A stretch of DNA of 64,000 nucleotides from Cercis canadensis. Its lineage: Eukaryota; Streptophyta; Magnoliopsida; Fabales; Fabaceae. This document shows positions 45,301 through 57,004 of the stretch, one piece after another. Position 1 is the stretch's first letter, and each line of letters opens with the position of its first letter. The DNA lies in the NCBI GenBank assembly GCA_003255065.1, contig QAOA01002779.1:68973-132972 (forward strand), written 5' to 3'. The notes beneath the pieces are model-generated. The model saw nothing but the letters and a program-made list of their open reading frames with translations, made no database searches and was not told where the DNA came from. A program made the translations under genes and the position numbers.

Positions 45301-48300
45301 TGGTGTGACCACTATCTCAAGACAAATCATACCAGGGAAACTTGCTGGAAACTCCATGGCAGACCAGTCGGATGGAAGCCAAGAAATCAGAGAGAACCCA
45401 CTAAAGCCCTTGCAGCAGAAGCCTCTATTGACAATAGTAAAACTGGTCAACTGAGCCTAACTTCTGAACAGATTAAGGTACTGCAGACAATTCTTAGCCA
45501 CCAAAAGATCCAAACAGAACCAGAAAATGCTCCTTCCTCTTCAAGTGCAGCAGTGGCTCATCAAGGTAACACACTCTCTTCCTTTTTCACTAAGGCCGAG
45601 ACACACCTAGATTGGATCATTGACACAGGTGCATCAGACCACATGATTGGCACTTGAGAGACCTTCTCTACCTATGACACATGTGGGGATGATATTCAAA
45701 TTACTGTGGCAGATGGACAAACAGTAAAGGCTAAGGGTCGTGGCACTGTAGAAATCTCAGGACTAAACTTAAAACCAGTCCTATATGTTCCAAATCTGAA
45801 ATGCAATCTGGTTTCAATTAGTAAACTCACCAAAGACCGAAATTGTGCAGTAACATTTTTTCCTTCTTTGTGTGTATTTCAAGACCTATCTTCGGGGAAG
45901 ATGATTGGCAATGCTAAGGAGCGTGATGGCCTCTATTTTCTCTGCCCTACTGGTTCTTCCTCCAAACTCAATCACTTGAAAGTGTCTCATTATCTACTGT
46001 GTCCAATTCTGAACTTATACTATGGCATAAACGCCAAAGTCACCCTAGCTTTCCTTACCTTAAATCGTTGTATCCCCACTTATTCATCAATAAAGATGTT
46101 TCTAGCTTTCATTGTGAACATTGCATTGTTGCTAAACAAACAAGAAAAACATATTCCCCTCATTCATATCAAGCAACAAAACCATTCCATCTCATACATA
46201 GTGATATTTGGGGTCCAGCCCGAGAACCTTCCCTTACGAGTTCAAGATGGTTTATCACTTTTATTGATGACCATACTCGGGTCTGTTGGGTTTATCTAAT
46301 GAAAGAAAAATCAGAAGCAACCACCATTTTTAAATAGTTTCATAAATATATTTCCACTGTTTTTCAATCCTAAATCCAAATTCTCTGTAGTGACAATGGA
46401 AGGGAATACTTCACCAATAACCTAACCCATTACCTTGTTAATCATGGGATTCTTCACCAAAGTTCGTGTGTTTACAGCCCCCAACAAAATGGGGTTGCTG
46501 AACGCAAGAACAGACACCTTTTAGAGGTAGCCCGCTCCTTAATGTTTGCTAACAATGTTCCAAACAAATTTTGGGGAGAAGCTGTCCTCACAGTCGCCTA
46601 CCTCATCAATAGATTACCATCAAAATCACTCAATCTTCGTACTCCTATCAGCTGCCTACTAGATACCTTTTCCACAGTTCATCTCCTTCATTCTCTGCCC
46701 CTAAAGGTATTTGGTTGCATGGTATTCGTTCACAATCACAACCCTCAGAGGAAAACTTGACCCTAAGGCAGTCAAATGCATCTTTGTAGGATACTCTTCC
46801 ACACAAAAAGGGTACAAGTGTTACCATCCAGCCTCTAAAAAATTCTTTGTATCATATGATGTCACATTTCTTGAAGACCAATCCTTTTATCCCAATGGTT
46901 CTCTTCAGGGAGAGAATGTACATGAAGAAAATCATTGGGATCCAACCATATCTCTACCCCTATCACTTGCCCCATCTTACCAGTCCCAAGAGCCACCTGC
47001 ACCTACACCTACACCTACACCCACACCTTCAAACAGTCCAATTCCAAGTCCCTCCTTAATGGGACAGATCAAGGATTGCATCAAGGGGGAGAACCAATGA
47101 ACCAATTCAGGTTTATTCAAGAAGGCCAAAAGCTCCCCAAGCTGCTCAATCATTGGAACCGGAGCTAAGTCCAGATTCCACAAGTGAGGGTACGAAGCCA
47201 GTTGATAATTCTGACCTCCCAATTGCCCTTAGAAAAGGGGTAAGAAAGTGCACTTCAAGATCCTAGATGGAAGACAGTAGTTGAAGAAGAAATGGATGCC
47301 TTATTGAAAAATAATACTTGGGAAATAGTTGATCTTCCACAAGGAAAGAAGGTGGTGGGGTGTAGATGGATATTCATTGTAAAGTTCAAACCAAATGGAG
47401 ATGTGGAGAGATACAAGGCAAAATTAGTGGCTCAAGGATATACTCAAACACATGGCATTGATTATGAGGAGACATTTTCCCCCGTAGCAAAAATGAACTC
47501 AATCAAGGTATTATTTTCTCTTGCTGCAAACCTTGATTGGGAACTCTATCAAATTGACATAAAAAATGCCTTCCTAAATGGAAAATTGGAAGAATTGTTC
47601 ATGAAGATGCCTCTAGGATTTAATGGTGAAAATACCAAGGTGTGCAGACTCAAAAAGTCTCTCTATGGGCTAAAACAGTCACCAAGGGCTTGGTTCACTA
47701 GATTTAGTTCAGTAATGAAGTCCCTTGGGTATACACAAGGACAAGCTGACCACTCTCTATTTGTCAAGCAAGGAAGAAGTGGTAAAATGGCCATTCTCAT
47801 TGTATATGTGGATGATATGGTAATTACTGGTGATGACCAAGAGGAGATCGAAAAGTTAAAGGCTCACTTAAAGAATCAATTCCAAGTTAAAGACCTTGGA
47901 ACTTTGAGGTATCTTCTTGGAATGGAGGTAGCCCGGAGCAAATAGGGAATATTTGTTACTCAAAGAAAATATGTCCTTGACCTGCTATGGGAAACTGGAA
48001 AAACTAGTTGCAAGTCTGCTATTACTCCTTTGGAAAGAAATTGGAAGCAAAAAGTCACCAATAATGACTCTCTAGTAGACCGGGACAGATACCAGAGAAT
48101 GGTGGGAAAACTAATATATCTCACACTCACAAGGCCTGACATTACCCATAGTGTAAGTGTAATAATTCAGTTTATGCATTGCCCTTCTAAAAGGCATATG
48201 GAGGCAGCCAACAGAATATTAAAGTACCTCAAGGGAACTCCAGGCAAGGGAATTCTGTTTAAGAAAGGAAATGAAAAAGATGTTGAAGGATTTGCAGATG

Positions 48301-50517
48301 TTGACTGGGCTGGATCGGAAGACAGTAAGTCCACAATAGGCTATTGCACAAAAGTGTGGGGAAATCTTGTTACATGGAGAAGCAAAAAAGCAATCAGTGG
48401 TGGCAAGGAGTACTGCTGAAGCAGAGTACCAAGCAATTGCACAAGGAGTATGTGAACTAATTTGGATTGAGAAACTTTTAGCAGACCTAAAATTCCCTAG
48501 AAAAGGTCTTATGAAGCTGTACAGTGACAGCAAATCAGCAATAAACATAGTTCACAATCCTGTCCAACATGATCGAATGAAACATGTGAGAATTGACAAG
48601 AGTTTTATTAAAGATGAAATTGATTTAGGGGCAATAAATATCTCCTATGTTCCAACAAGGCAGTAGGAAGCAGATATTCTTACCAAGGCATTATCCAAAC
48701 CAGAATTTGAATTTTTAGTTGGCAAGTTGGGAATGATTGATATCTATTCACCAGCTTGAGGGGGGGTGTTGGAGAGTATCTCGGGTCATTAATTAGCATT
48801 TAATTAATTAGCTGTAATTGTGCTGTAAATGTGTTTACTAATCAGGGAATCCCTAATTGATAGGTTTGGTAGGTTAGGAGTAATTTCCTCAATCTTTCCT
48901 TTTATAACTCCTAGAATTAGGCTGACTTTAGTGTATATATTCTGTAAATTCGAGATTAGAAAGATAATAAGGAGAATTCTTTCCTTAAGCCTCTTTGTTC
49001 AAACATAATTGTTATTTGTTGTTTACACTAATCTATTTCTGAAGGCCTTCTCCTAACATCTTAACCTTTTGGGAGGGTTGATTTCTTGACATGGTATCAA
49101 AGCCTTTGACCAAGTGTTAGGACTTGAGTTCTATATTTGCTGCCCCCATTTTTAATAATAAAATTAAATTTCACCACAAGGTATGATTATTAGATATAAA
49201 ACGATTCCTAGGCCTTCTCCTAACAACTTAAGCTTTTGGGAGAGGTGATTCCTTGACAATATTTGTAATATTTAAATATATGTGGAATTGGATATGCTCA
49301 GTCTTACTAGTTGCAGAAAGGATTTAGCCCATGAATGAACTTTCTAGTTGTAATGCAATTTATACACTAGTTATCATATTGCTTCACACTCTGTACACAT
49401 GGCAGCATATGAATTTAATTGGACCCACCAACACTTAGTAAGCTCACTCAAACTTTTGACGTACAGCTTGGATCTTACATACTACTCACACATATTGTGT
49501 AGATAGATTTTATCTATTATGTGGAATAAGAGACTTTATAACCTTTACTGTCTTTGTGTTGCACTTAAGTAATTTTGCATGCTTTTTCAGACTGCAGAGA
49601 TGCCAGGTCTCTATAAGGATGGTGAATATGACCTTAGTGGTTGTGCAGTTGGCATTGTGAAAAAGGATTCTGTAATTGATGGGAAGAATATTGTTGCTGG
49701 TGATGTTCTTATTGGTCTCCCATCTAGTGGAATTCACTCCAATGGTTTCTCTCTTGTAAGAAGGTTGGTTTTAGAGATTCCTTCAAATTTGTACAATATA
49801 TTATTCACTGCCCGTTATGATTTTTCCTTACTATAGTCTAACTAATATATCTTTACAGAGTGCTTGCTCAAAGTGGCCTTTCATTAAAAGATCAGCTTCC
49901 TGGTGGTGATGTTACTATAGCGGAAGCTTTGATGGCCCCAACTGTTATATATGTCAAGCAGGTCAATCATCATCCTTTTTGACATGTTGTAATGCTTGAT
50001 GTTATTTTTTTACTCTTGTAAACTCTTATTTTCTCCCAAATTAGGTGCTTGAATTAATTAGCAAGGGAGGGGTTAAGGCCATGGCCCACATCACAGGTGG
50101 GGGTTTCACGGATAACATACCGCGTGTATTTCCAGAAGGCCTTGGTGCTGTCATATATAACGACTCATGGGATGTACTTCCAGTGTTCAAATGGCTTCAG
50201 CAGGTAATACTACTTTCCATATTTTATTATCCCTAAAATTATAGTTTACTACCAAAGAAGTTGTTTGTAAAGATTATTTCAATGTGCATATTTTATTTTG
50301 GTCTTTGAAAATTTTGCACATTAAAATTTATACTGCCTCACATTAGGCGGGGAACATAGAAGACTCTGAGATGAGGCGAACTTTTAATATGGGCATCGGG
50401 ATGGTCCTGGTAGTCAGTCCAGAAACATCATATAGAATACTTGAGGATATACAAGAACCTAACAAAGTCTACCGCATCGGCGAAGTCATAAGCGGCAATG
50501 GAGTAAGCTATAGTTAA
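42351..50517 (+). CDS. PUR5: Phosphoribosylformylglycinamidine cyclo-ligase (AIR synthetase), chloroplast/mitochondrial type
   Basis: Exons 42351-42693, 43009-43103, 43183-43284, 43398-43457, 49591-49763, 49859-49961, 50045-50203 and 50347-50517 all have GT-AG borders. They sum to 1206 bases, 401 codons plus stop. The enzyme makes aminoimidazole ribotide from FGAM with ATP, the fifth step of purine synthesis. The first ~65 residues are Ser/Arg-rich and look like an organelle transit peptide. Then come [46 protein letters not shown] (across the big intron), [30 protein letters not shown] and NMGIGMV, all conserved in PurM proteins. Length is normal and there is no stop or frameshift. Intron 4 (6.1 kb) holds a copia element in the same orientation. 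Confidence 0.95.
43734..43969 (+). repeat. 5' LTR of the copia element
   Basis: 236 bases, TG...CA, followed at once by the tRNA-Met primer-binding site at 43970. Confidence 0.93.
43987..45656 (+). pseudogene. Copia gag and start of protease, broken
   Basis: Starts with [13 protein letters not shown]. The frame is split by the MITE at 44172-44642 and resumes KGRLGYVTGD, with the UBN2-type gag segment [17 protein letters not shown]. The zinc knuckle reads [15 protein letters not shown]: the second Cys of the CCHC set is replaced by Tyr. The aspartic protease core DTGASDH lies at the end, then a TGA stops the frame at 45654-45656. Confidence 0.85.
44172..44642. mobile_element. Tourist-type MITE nested in copia gag
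   Basis: The ends GGGTCTGTTTGGGAGTT and AACTCCCAAACAAACCC are inverted repeats with one mismatch. The target TAA is duplicated at 44169-44171 and 44643-44645. Removing 471 bases plus one TAA restores the gag frame (VLKG to KGRLG). Purine-rich GAGGAGAGG repeats follow the left end. This is the same architecture as 18697-19574. No coding capacity. Confidence 0.88.
45657..47280 (+). pseudogene. Copia protease remainder and integrase, broken
   Basis: After the TGA, protease/GAG-pre-integrase sequence continues ([29 protein letters not shown]). The integrase zinc motif is visible (WHKRQSHPS, then FHCEHC). The catalytic Asp-Asp-Glu set appears as HSDIWGP, SDNGREY and GVAERKNR. Frameshifts lie near 45990 and 46740, and stops near 46335 and 46371. 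The C-terminal part is Pro/Thr-rich with CACCTA repeats near 46998-47030. Confidence 0.85.
47281..48760 (+). pseudogene. Copia reverse transcriptase and RNase H, broken
   Basis: The RT frame 47292-47945 has [13 protein letters not shown], the [11 protein letters not shown] segment and the catalytic YVDD at 47805-47816. It ends at a TAG (47943-47945) in place of the residue after VARSK. RNase H follows with [17 protein letters not shown], a frameshift near 48405 and [12 protein letters not shown] further TAG lies at 48664-48666 before EADILTKAL. Not active as it stands. Confidence 0.88.
48767..49001 (+). repeat. 3' LTR of the copia element
   Basis: 235 bases, about 97 percent identical to 43734-43969, preceded by the polypurine tract at 48758-48766. 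Confidence 0.93.
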
Positions 50518-53345
50518 TTTTTGTCTGATGAGTTTAACAGTTTTTACCAGTACAGTACTTTCATTACTCAAGTTTCACATTGAGATTTGGGGAGCTGGTT
50601 CATGAGAAGCAGGACCTAATAGTTTTCCCCTCATAAATGTTGTGGAATATTCAGTAGCTCAACCACATAAACATAACTTTATCGCCACTTTATCACCAAG
50701 GTAGATTCATGTCATTGGATGTTTATGGGATTTGTTTTTTGGTTTCAACTAATTTTTTGGCAGTACCCTCTTCTAAATAGATGTTTTTGTGCTTTAGTGG
50801 GGAGGCAGCATTTGATATTTGGTTCAACAGATATTCAAATGAACCTAGAAATGATTCAAATAGAACAGCCAAAATCTTTCCTGTTGCTCACTTGTGAAAC
50901 TGAAAATTGGTTTTAGGTCTCTGTTACATATATTATGAATTGCAGAGGTAGAATAAAATGTTAGGCATACACTTCCATACCCGCTGTACGGCTCAAGGTA
51001 TGGATGACTGAGCTGTCCAACCAATATTCGTCACACGTGTGTTCTGCTTTTGGTTCCACTATTGAGAATCACCTGCACTTACAGGTATTAGAAATTAAGA
51101 AAGGGCCAATGGAACCATAACTGAAACCAGTAGCCAATGGAATTAAAACATGTGTCCTTGGTTCAAACAACCGTTTGTCCAAGTTTAATAAATGTTCAAT
51201 GTGACTATCGTCAACTATGAATCCCACATAGCCTTACCCATTTGAGGTAGTTCTAATTAAATTAGTAGCATTAGTATGGACAAAGAATGTATCTAAGGGA
51301 CATCCTAAAGTTGACTGCCTAGATTTTCATCGTGGAGGTTTTATGATCAAATCCCATTGAAATTGGGTGGGGTGGGATATGGGGAGGGAATAGTAGATCA
51401 AAAAATTAATATGTACAAAGAATGATTGGCTCTAATACTTTTCACACAATGAGGTTAATCTCGTGAAATTTTTTTAGCAAATTCCTCACTTCATAATTAT
51501 TTATATTCACTAAATTAATCTTATTGTAAACACTAAGTCTATCACTAGTATAAAAATATTTATTTTTTTCTGACAATTAAATTGATCGCATAGCTACTCA
51601 CTTACATTAAATTAATTTCATTTGACCAATAAGTTTGTCAGTTAGTTCATACTTTACTCTAATGTCTTTGACACAACAAGATTAATCTCACGAGACACGT
51701 TGACTCATGATTATCTTGGTAGCTATTCATGTCACTAAATCTTATGTGACCACTAAATTTACTACTAGTATGAAGAAATTTTAATTTATGGTCACTAAAT
51801 TATTCTCGTGTGAAAAATTACTAATTACCACAACTCGTGTCATTATAATATTTTTGGCACAATTGAAATTGGACAATTTATTTCATAACTTTTTGTGATT
51901 AATCTCATGTGAGAAATTTTTAATAAGCGCAACACAAGTGTGCACACAAAATTTGATTCATGTCCACCATCCCACCACCATATTTCTCTTGCCCCTTTCT
52001 CACTCTCGTGACATTTCGCTGGAAAACAGCTTCTGGGTCTTTTCCAAAACCATCCTCCAAAAGCCACCCTCGCAAATCCAAAGGCAAATAGGACATTGTT
52101 ATTCTCCAGCATTGTTAGAACCATTGGAGAGCAAGATGGGCTTTGTGGAGGAGCTTTCATTGATTCCCCATTACCACTCGCAATTGCACACAAATGCCTC
52201 AACATCATTTTAAAACATTACACAAATCAACCACACTTAAATAGCCATGTTTTCTTATGCACAAAAAAAATTTGCAATTTTTTAAAATAAAAATTCCTAC
52301 CAATTTAAATGATAAAGGGCATCTAACCCAGTTCCGATTTTAAATTTGGTCAACTAAAGGACATGCAATCGAGTTTCATTTGAGTGCCTAATTAATAAAT
52401 ATTAAAAGGTATCTGACTTTAAAACTAAATATATGAACAAAATAACATAATAAAAAATAATTGAAAATAAAATGTGAACACAATTATTCGCAATCTCATC
52501 TAACCATTACAGCCAATTTGGTAAACACAATTATTCCCTTGCAACTGCATCCTCATTAGCTGAAAACTTACATCTCTACGAAGGAACATTGCAGCCATGT
52601 AGTAGCCCACTAAATCCAGCTCCAACTCCATCACTGTTCTCCATTTTACCCTTAGCCCCAATTTACAAGAAGTCCAAAGAAGCTTTCAACAACAGCCATT
52701 CTAACAATTGATAAGTTAGGTCTACTATGTTTCTCTTGTCTTTCTTGCTCCTTCTCTTACTATGTTTCCGCAAGTGCCAGCATCAGCAACCCAACAAAAT
52801 TTCAAAAATTCCTCTAAAAAATGAAAAATTTCCAAGAAAATCTCAACAGAGGAGGAAGAGACTTTACTGAACCATCTCCAGCCTCCACTATAGCCTTATA
52901 GGCGATCATCAATGGCAGAGCTGAATGAGGGCCATGGACAATGACCATAACTTTTGGGCCACTCTGAAAAACTACCACATAATGGTTATTTTGAAAAGAA
53001 AAAAAAAAAAGTTTATTGAAAATGCCAATACCCAGTCATAGAATCATATAACCATCCATTGTATTTGGAGGTGAATGGATGGTTGAGAAGTTGGCACATG
53101 TTAACGTATGCATACCTCAACTTTAGGAAAAGGTATGAAAGAGGGATCCAAAATGTTATCTTTTAAGAGTAAAATATATTTTTATCCTTGAATTATCGGT
53201 GAATTGTCACTTTAGTTTTTGATTTATTTTTAGAGTTATTTTAGTCTTTGAATTATCATTCCATCGGTCAAATTAATCCCCTTGTCGATCAAATTAGTCA
53301 ACTAATTTGGCCGACGAAATGATAATTCAGAGACTAAAGTGACAA
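50518..53345. other. Spacer downstream of PUR5
   Basis: The first few hundred bases may be the PUR5 3' untranslated region. No gene is supported after that. The frames at 51843-52208 and 51938-52213 overlap on opposite strands with no family match. At about 53165-53340, inverted copies of TTGTCACTTTAGT face each other and look like a decayed MITE end beside the right-arm boundary. Confidence 0.55.
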
Positions 53346-53349
53346 TTGA

Positions 53350-55391
53350 TCATCCACTCTTATGTGAACTTCCTTCTACTGGGTCAAATTTCCTTTTTCT
53401 ACTGAGTTTCATGGAGTCTGGTTGTGATGCACTTCCAGGTCTCTGTTCTGTTGAATTCTTATGTCCATGTGATGGAAGGGGCTGTGAGCAACTAGGTTTT
53501 TTAGGTTGCATCTTTGTTGGTCTTTGTTTAGTAGGGGCAAGCATGGTTTTTTTCCCATTTATTTCCCAATTGGGGTCCTCAAAGTTTATCACTATCCCAA
53601 CAGGTTGCTTCTTCTTGAATTTTTATAACACAAAGTAAAGAAAAAATTATTGTTAAAGTCAATCAAATAATGTTAAAGACCAAATTTCTATAAGGAGTTG
53701 GTAAAGGCTGGGCAGCACTTAGTTCTCAATCACAAACTGGAAATTTATACCAGTTTATTTAGTTGAAATATATTTGAGTAAAACAAGGCAATTTAATTTA
53801 GAGAGCAAAGGAAAAATGGAAAAAGGATGAAAATAATAATTGAATGTCATAATTGAATGCCATATATCATATAGTTATCTAGACAAAAAAAAAAAAATAC
53901 AAACAAAAGGAAGGATGTCATAATTGAATGCCACCAGAGGCCAATGTAAAGAGCTTATGAACTTATAGAAGAAGCTCCACAAGTCGTGGGCAGACTCCTG
54001 CTTCAATCACAGTATGAATTTTTTCATTTGGGCCATTTGAAAAGTAAGAGAGAGCCCAACATGCATCAGACATGCACAAGTCGTGGATAATTGAGTGTTG
54101 ATTCAACTGAGACAATAATGTCACAAGTGCACCATGATCAAGAACAAGATCCCTACAGCTTGGAGAGTCACCAGCAACATTACCTAAAGCCCATACAGCC
54201 TGCTCAAGAGAATCAAAAAAATTGAGAGCAAGTAAAAACACAAGTTATGGGTAGAAATGTATTGAGAGAAAATAAGTGATAATTGAAATACGAAGAATAA
54301 GAGAATCAAAACAAACAAAATAGAAAGATTGTGTCACTTTGATGAAAGTCTTTACAAGGTGGACAAGATGGACAGGTAAAGAATCCCTACCTACAATTGG
54401 GGTAGATCATGCCTTCCCAAAAACTCCACAAACTTTGGGACGACACCTGCCTTGATGACATTGTCAATGGGAGGGCTGCGCTCTACACAGGCATGCAATG
54501 AATGTTAACATCTTAATCAAGAATATTGACATCAAAAGAATAATATTTAAGAACAGGAACTCCACCGTATTATTTAGGCATAGGAATTGCATCATATGAG
54601 TCAAAGCATTGGGTTTACACCATATGATTTAAGCATGGGAACAACATTCATACCGATTGATAATAGCTTCCTAAACTGAGCAGTTGCTTCCAATTGTGTA
54701 GCAGGATCATCAGACCATACTCCTTGTACCATCACAGGAATACCTTCAAACTGTTAAAACATCATTAGAAACAAAGTCAAACAACAAACGCCTTAATTAT
54801 TAATCTGAAACCTACTAACCTGAGAATTAGTACAAAAAGTGGAATATCCTGTACACCACACAAACAAGACAAGAGTACCAAAATTTGAAGAGAGGTTATC
54901 ATCCTCCCTCTTTCCCTTAAAAAAAATATCTGAATTTCACAAATATATGGATATAAATTTGACTCCATCGATGCCAAAACATAACATGATCACTTAAAAT
55001 ATACTCAAAGTCTACTATAGCTGCTACTACAAAGTCAGCTCAGCTGGAGTTTTAAACATCAAGAAGCACAATCAATATTGTATATCCCTCCCCTAAATGA
55101 CCTCGGCTTTCAAATACAACATCAAATCATAGCTAAATAAATAAACAAAAATTCCTTGCAAAATCTCATAATCTGATTGAACCAAATGACGCAATCACAT
55201 AATTGAAATGATATACTTGCAGTGCTTACTCTGTTCTCCACAGCAAAAGCATTATTTGAAGCATCGAGCAATTGCTGGGCCTGAAGAAGAAAGCCCTCCC
55301 TTCTTTTCTTGAACAGACTATCCTCGCGCTTGTTCTTCTTGATCTCAATGGGGTTGTCTTCCCTCCTCCTCCTAGCCTCGTCTGGATCCAT
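53350..55391 (-). pseudogene. Importin-alpha pseudogene with chimeric last exon (right arm)
   Basis: Minus-strand exons match the left arm: 55391-55230 (IBB, DEARRRREDNP, one Arg shorter), 54750-54654, about 54486-54393, 54199-53967 and about 53621-53350. The same exon loss and internal deletion are present. Arm-specific changes: the acceptor of the last exon is TTATAA where the other copies have TTATAG, and the end of the third exon reads CAATTGTAG in place of CAATTGCAG, which makes a stop. The chimeric tail itself is open here to GSSHKSG and a stop, unlike the left arm. The hAT element lies directly 5'. Confidence 0.85.
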
Positions 55392-55406
55392 ATAATGAGG
55401 TGGAAC

Positions 55407-56996
55407 TAGGGGCGTAAGGCAAAACCGGCCAAACCGACCAAACTGAACCAGACCAAGGGCAAACCGAGTCAAACAGAAGGAGTTGGTCCTATTTTCGGTT
55501 TGGTTTTCTAAAAAACTAAGAAAGCCAATTCGGTTTTCGGTTTCAGTGAAAAAAACTGAGCTTAAACCGAACCGAACCGAGTATAGCAAAACTACATCGT
55601 TATATGTCTTCTCTCTGAAATCCCTAGCCCGCACTCCTCAGTCCTCACTCGTCCAGTCATTCTCGCCTCAAAAATTGCAAATCCTCTCCTATCTTCTTTC
55701 TTTCTTTCCCAAAAAATGTTCTAGTGGAAGTTTTTGGGTCTATGTTTCTTTGTCTCGGCTAGCTGTGCCTGTGTTGGCTTCCTTATCATATTCACTAAGA
55801 TGACCCATAAGTCATAGCCCATGACCTCCTCGACGAGACCACCCAAATCTGAACAGAAAGCGACGGCGGTTGTAGTCCCTACTTCATCTCCAAGATTCCA
55901 ACTTTCTGCCGCCTCCACCCCAACCACAAGCGCCCATCGCAAAATTGGCTAGTGGTTTGTTGTCTTTATATTCTGAAAGAAATGAAAATCATTTAGAAGC
56001 TTTTGACATGAGCAGGACTAGTGCTGCATATTCTTTGTTACTTGTTGGTGCTACTCATCATCTCTTCCTTTATGAACATTCACTGATGGCATCTGTTGCG
56101 AATTTTTGGATCGATGCCAAAGACTTTTTGTTATTTCTATCCAGAAGTTCAGGACAGATTGGATTTGAAAAATGGGGTCTCGACGATTCAAAGCTTTCTT
56201 CATTTGCAAAGTTCAGGTGCTTTAAGTGCTCATTAATGGATAGATTTAGAGCCTGTACATCAAATGGTCAATTTAAAAGCACAGCCTGTCGTTGGACTCC
56301 ATCGCTCAAATCATAACCGCTGGTCTCCATCGTGCAAATCGTAACTGTCTAAGCCTTATCAAAAGTTAGAACCCTTTACCTGTATTTGGGGATGGCGGCA
56401 ACGAAAACTTGAAGCCCTCTCGCTGGTCTCGGTGGCTCCCTCTTTGTTGAAGGCTTGAAGCCCTCTCTCTCACAAATCCTTCACCTGTATTTGATTCATT
56501 TGTCCATTTGGTGTTGCTGGTTTTTTTTTTTTTGTTTTTTTTTATTGTTTGATTGCCTGAACCATGTTTAATTTGGGCATTGCTGGTTTTTTGTTTTATT
56601 TTCTGTTTGATTTAATTTGCCTGAATTTTTTTCATTTGGGATGTTGCTGGTTTTTTGTTCTTTTGAATTCCTATTTGATTTATCTTCTTGTTTCTTCAAC
56701 CTAATTTGCTGTTAGTTCTGCATTTTGCTTGTTTATTTATTTGGTTTTGCTTGTTGTTCTTCAACTTGATTTGTTGTTCTGAGCCTGGTTTCCATTTCTC
56801 TTGTTCAGAGAGGCAAAAAATGGCTTGTGCAAAGAGAGGCAAAAACTGAGACCGAACTGAAACCAAACCAAGTTTGGCTGGTTTGGTTTGACTTGGTTTA
56901 GCTGAAAAAAAAAGTTCCAAAAAATAAAACCGAACCGAATTTGCTTAACTCGGTTTTGGCCGGTTTGGAGTGTAAACCGAACCGATTACACCCCTA
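55407..56996. mobile_element. hAT element (Ac-type ends) with captured gene fragment (right arm)
   Basis: The ends are TAGGGGCGTAA and TTACACCCCTA, flanked by GGTGGAAC (55399-55406 and 56997-57004), the reverse complement of the left-arm flank. 1590 bp. It is the duplicated copy of 29142-30761 and has no transposase. Confidence 0.88.
55945..56316 (+). pseudogene. Captured gene fragment in the hAT element (right arm), unrecognised
   Basis: Open for 123 codons from MASGLLSLYSERNENHLEAF through SAAYSLLLVGATHHLF, DAKDFLLFLSRSSGQIGFEKW and FRCFKCSLMDRF. It is better preserved than the left-arm copy. The C-terminal few residues look like read-through into element DNA. I see no signal peptide and no catalytic motif I can name. 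Confidence 0.45.
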
Positions 56997-57004
56997 GGTG
57001 GAAC

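Larger units (their letters stand above)
43734..49001 (+). mobile_element. Ty1/copia LTR retrotransposon in PUR5 intron 4
   Basis: The LTRs of about 235 bases start TGTTGGAGAG and end TTGTTCA. The primer-binding site TGGTATCAGAGCC directly follows the 5' LTR (complementary to initiator tRNA-Met), and a polypurine tract GAGGGGGG precedes the 3' LTR. Gag, protease, integrase, reverse transcriptase and RNase H occur in copia order. Flanks are AAACA on the left and AACA on the right (5-bp duplication shortened by one A, or 4 bp). Stops and frameshifts in every module make it non-autonomous. The LTRs differ by about six substitutions, so the insertion is fairly recent. A MITE is nested in gag. Confidence 0.93.

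Noticed and set aside
51843..52213. Overlapping frames on both strands of about 90-120 codons
   Set aside because: No family, no splice context and no codon pattern favouring either strand.
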